This document shows positions 59,673 to 62,161 of a stretch of 62,161 nt of DNA, one piece after another. A program made the position numbers and the translations under genes. The notes below the pieces were generated by a model. That model saw only the letters and a program-made list of their open reading frames with translations, ran no database searches and was not told the DNA's origin. The first letter of the stretch is position 1; each line of letters begins with the position of its first letter. The stretch lies in the NCBI GenBank assembly GCA_027484605.1, contig JAIXSR010000013.1, positions 1 to 62,161 of the forward strand, in the 5' to 3' direction. The stretch comes from Hyphomicrobiales bacterium. Lineage in GTDB: Bacteria > Pseudomonadota > Alphaproteobacteria > Rhizobiales > Beijerinckiaceae.

Positions 59673-61241
59673 ATGTTCCCGATCAATGACACAATGAGCG
59701 CCAATATCGCGATCCTTCAGCGCACGAACGAGCTGTTTGACCTTACCCAGAAGCGTGTCGCCACCGGCAAGAGCGTCTTCACCGCCGCCGATGACACGAC
59801 CCGCTACCGCGTGAGCGAGAACCTGCTCGGCCGCAGCCGCCAGCTCTCCAGCATCAACAACAACATCTCGCTGGGCCTTGCGACGCTCGAGACGACCGAC
59901 AACACGCTGAAGCAGATGCTGGGGCTGATCGATTCGGCCCTCACCCTCGTCTCGAAGGCACAGAACGAAGGCTCCAACGGCGTCCGCGCCGCCACCTCCA
60001 CCGCCGCGATCGACACGACGAGCGTCGTGACCGGCGTCGTCGTCGGTTCTCGCCTGTCCATCACCTCCGATGCCGGCAAGACCTTCAGCTACACGTTCAA
60101 TTCCACGACGGTGACCTGGGGCGAGATCGCCAACGCGCTGAATGCAGCGAATATCGGCGTCGTCGCCGACTTCATCCCCGGCAGCGTGGCCGGCACGAAC
60201 AATCTCCGCTTCCGCGCCCTGAACGACAAGGACTTCTCCTTCGACGCCCTGACCGACCAGGCCGTGATGGATGACCTTGCCGGCCTGACCACCCCGACCG
60301 GCCAGGTCTTCACCCCGAACAACCTCTTCGCGAACGGCCTTGCGGCCCCGGCCGCCGGCGAGAGCGGCTTCACGCTCGCCTATGGCGGCCATGTCACCGG
60401 CAATGCCGGCGGCGGCGTCACGCTCGCCACCGTCATTCCCGGCGGTTCGAGCATCGTCTTCGAGGATGGCAACGGCTCCTACCGCACCATCAATTATGGT
60501 GTCGCCACGACCGTCGGGCAGTTCATCACGGATGTGACCGCCCTCGGCGCGGGCATCAAGGCGGAGCTGGTCAACCAGACCGGCGGCGCCGGCGGCCCGC
60601 TGCAGCTGCGCCTGCGCAACATGAATGGCGGCAACATGAATATCGTGGCCGCGAGCGGCGGCTTCGCCACGGCGGGCGTGCTCGGCATGAGCGGCGTGGT
60701 CACCGGCTATACCGCGCCGCTTTCGCTGAACAATGCGCTGCGCCTCGCCTATGGCCAGCAATATGACGCGATCATCGAGAACATTGACGAGCTGGCCCGC
60801 AGCAACCCGGTTCCGGACGGCCGGAACCTGCTCCAGGGCGAGAATGTCGCGGTGATGCTCGACGAATATGCTTCGAGCCCGCTGAAACTGGCCGGCGTGA
60901 TGGTCACGGCTTCCGGCCTGCTGACCATGGTCCAGCCGGGCGCGACCTGGATCAATGACGGCAACATCCAGGCCTCGGCCACGCAAACCCGTCAGGCACA
61001 GACCGTCCTGCTGCAGCTGCAGGCCCAGTTCGCGACCTTCAACAACTACATCCGCTCGCGCTACGACCTGAACAAGGCCTATCAGGGCGATACGAAAACC
61101 CAGGGCGACGAGATCGTCGCCGCGGATCCGACCGAGGAAAGCGCCAGCCTGGTCGCGCTCCAGACCCGCCAGCAATTCGCCGTCCAGGCCCTGTCGATCG
61201 GCAACCAGGCCCAGCAATCGCTGCTGCGCCTGCTGGGCTGA
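59673..61241 (+). CDS. Flagellin
   Basis: A 522-residue flagellin. N-terminal D0/D1: AILQRTNELFDLTQKRVATGKSVFTAADDTTRYRVSENLL and LSSINNNISLGLATLETTDNTLKQML; C-terminal D0: LVALQTRQQFAVQALSIGNQAQQSLLRLLG. The middle (about 110-410) is the variable surface domain, rich in Gly, Thr and Asn. The ATG at 59673 is chosen because AGAAGGTG lies 6 bases before it, as before the second flagellin; an ATG two codons upstream is less well spaced. Confidence 0.95.
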   Translation: MFPINDTMSANIAILQRTNELFDLTQKRVATGKSVFTAADDTTRYRVSENLLGRSRQLSSINNNISLGLATLETTDNTLKQMLGLIDSALTLVSKAQNEGSNGVRAATSTAAIDTTSVVTGVVVGSRLSITSDAGKTFSYTFNSTTVTWGEIANALNAANIGVVADFIPGSVAGTNNLRFRALNDKDFSFDALTDQAVMDDLAGLTTPTGQVFTPNNLFANGLAAPAAGESGFTLAYGGHVTGNAGGGVTLATVIPGGSSIVFEDGNGSYRTINYGVATTVGQFITDVTALGAGIKAELVNQTGGAGGPLQLRLRNMNGGNMNIVAASGGFATAGVLGMSGVVTGYTAPLSLNNALRLAYGQQYDAIIENIDELARSNPVPDGRNLLQGENVAVMLDEYASSPLKLAGVMVTASGLLTMVQPGATWINDGNIQASATQTRQAQTVLLQLQAQFATFNNYIRSRYDLNKAYQGDTKTQGDEIVAADPTEESASLVALQTRQQFAVQALSIGNQAQQSLLRLLG

Positions 61242-61279
61242 TCGGCCCGCGACGGCCAGAAACAGGTCAGACAAAGCAC

Positions 61280-61310
61280 AAGGGGCCCGCGCGGCCCCTT
61301 ACGTTTTGTT
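61280..61310 (+). terminator. Terminator after the first flagellin gene
   Basis: AAGGGGCC (61280-61287) pairs with GGCCCCTT (61293-61300) around CGCGC and is followed by ACGTTTTGTT. It lies 38 bases past the stop codon, so each flagellin is probably its own transcript. Confidence 0.8.
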
Positions 61311-61490
61311 AAACTTAACAAGGAATGACCTGTTTACCGTAACCGCGTTCCGCTGGTCTTCGCGCATTCCGTTTAACTCTGATTTAGAATCACCCGATGC
61401 ACCTTCACCAGCGTCGAAGGGCAGTTGAGTGCTGCGCCTTCGCAAAGCCTGGCCAGGATGGCCATTCCACTTGCAACAGAAGGTGCAACC

Positions 61491-62161
61491 ATGTCTGTCG
61501 TTTTCAATGCCGCCACTGCGGCCAACGTCAATATCCTCCAGACCACCAATCGCCTCTTCCAGATCTCCCAGAAGCGTGTTGCCACCGGCAAGGCGATCTT
61601 CGGCGCGGCCGATGATGCCACCAAGTACACGATGTCGGAGACGATGCTGAGCCGCTCGTCGAACCTCAACCGCGTCAACAACAACATCTCGACGGCCCTC
61701 AAGACCCTCGAGTCGACCGATCTCGCCCTGAAGCAGATCCGTAACCTGCTCCAGCAGATGAACACGATGGCCTCGGACGCGCTGAATGCCGGCTCGGCCA
61801 CGACGGTTCAGGCGACCTCGACCGCCAACATCGCCGACACGACGACGATCAACGGCGGCACCACCGGCCACCGCTTCTCGATCACCTCGGATAACGGCAA
61901 GAACTTCACCTACACGGTCAACGGCACCAACGGTGCGACGACCTGGGGCATGGTCGCCCAGGCGCTGAACAACGCCAATATCGGCGTGACGATGCGCTTC
62001 GAAGTCAACGGCACGGGTTCGCGGATCCTCCTCGAAGCCACCGACGGCAAGACCGGCTTCACGCTCGACGGCAACTCCTCGCAGCAGGTCGTTGACGATC
62101 TGGTCGGCATCAACTCGGGCTACGATGCAACCTACGCCGCCTCGAAGTTCGCCAACGGTAC
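61491..62161 (+). CDS. Second flagellin, truncated by the window end
   Basis: An open frame of 223 codons running off the window. It begins MSVVFNAATAANVNILQTTN and continues with QKRVATGKAIFGAADDATKYTMSETMLS and NNNISTALKTLESTDLALKQI, clearly a paralogue of the preceding flagellin through D0/D1. After about residue 110 the two diverge, although HRFSITSDNGKNFTYTVNGTNGATTWG still parallels the first gene's segment. AGAAGGTG lies 5 bases before the ATG. The C-terminal D0 domain should follow outside the window. Confidence 0.95.
   Translation, partial: MSVVFNAATAANVNILQTTNRLFQISQKRVATGKAIFGAADDATKYTMSETMLSRSSNLNRVNNNISTALKTLESTDLALKQIRNLLQQMNTMASDALNAGSATTVQATSTANIADTTTINGGTTGHRFSITSDNGKNFTYTVNGTNGATTWGMVAQALNNANIGVTMRFEVNGTGSRILLEATDGKTGFTLDGNSSQQVVDDLVGINSGYDATYAASKFANG

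Noticed and set aside
1-62161. CRISPR arrays, tRNA or rRNA genes, insertion sequences, prophage genes
   Set aside because: No regularly spaced repeats, cloverleaf-type sequence, transposase or phage structural gene was seen on either strand.

Overview
The window is 62.2 kb of GC-rich alphaproteobacterial chromosome, most likely from the order Hyphomicrobiales (Rhizobiales). The clues are an alphaproteobacterial Porin_2-type porin, the fliX/flgI/rod-binding/flbY flagellar gene order with a dksA neighbour, an alphaproteobacterial-type DksA that keeps only one zinc-finger cysteine, many LysR/Lrp/GntR-controlled catabolic clusters, and TRAP and peptide-type ABC transporters. The genus cannot be fixed from sequence reading alone. 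No rRNA, tRNA, CRISPR array, insertion sequence or prophage was seen.

Layout. (1) 0.3-8.5 kb: a UPF0178 protein, a B12-binding-domain regulator-like protein, and a PrpF-like isomerase / TctC-type binding protein / porin group with its LysR regulator; then a metallo-beta-lactamase-fold hydrolase with a divergent LysR. (2) 8.5-16.8 kb: a compact nine-gene minus-strand operon (AraC, HAD, GabD-like dehydrogenase, a three-subunit HcnABC/OoxABC/LhpBEF-like amine dehydrogenase, a divergent M19 dipeptidase homologue, a DAO-type oxidase, a cupin). (3) 16.9-32.2 kb: more amine/amino-acid metabolism: an Lrp regulator with a class III aminotransferase, a 2-hydroxyacid dehydrogenase, a GNAT protein, an aldehyde dehydrogenase, a second HAD, a PuuB-like oxidase, a full dipeptide/opine-type ABC importer, a second Lrp and a cystathionine-gamma-synthase-family enzyme. 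Together these look like a catabolic island for one or more secondary amines or modified amino acids; the substrate is unknown.

(4) 32.2-43.9 kb: a TadG-like von Willebrand protein, an orphan Rieske oxygenase, an OpgC-like membrane protein with a beta-propeller protein, an SGNH hydrolase, a chemoreceptor, MmsA, a nitronate monooxygenase and a LysR. (5) 43.9-53.4 kb: a hexuronate module (altronate and mannonate dehydratases, fructuronate reductase, TRAP transporter, GntR regulator). Its two divergent ends carry the same perfect operator ATTGGTCTGACCAAT, which ties the three transcription units into one regulon. UxaC, KdgK and KDPG aldolase are not in the window. A lower-GC gene of unknown function sits inside the uxaA unit.

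(6) 53.4-62.2 kb: a CHASE2 adenylate cyclase, dksA, fliX, then flgI/flgJ-N/flbY behind a sigma-54-type promoter, a FlaG-like gene, and two tandem flagellin genes, the second cut by the window end. Several intrinsic terminators and a hairpin between dctP and dctQ mark the transcription units.
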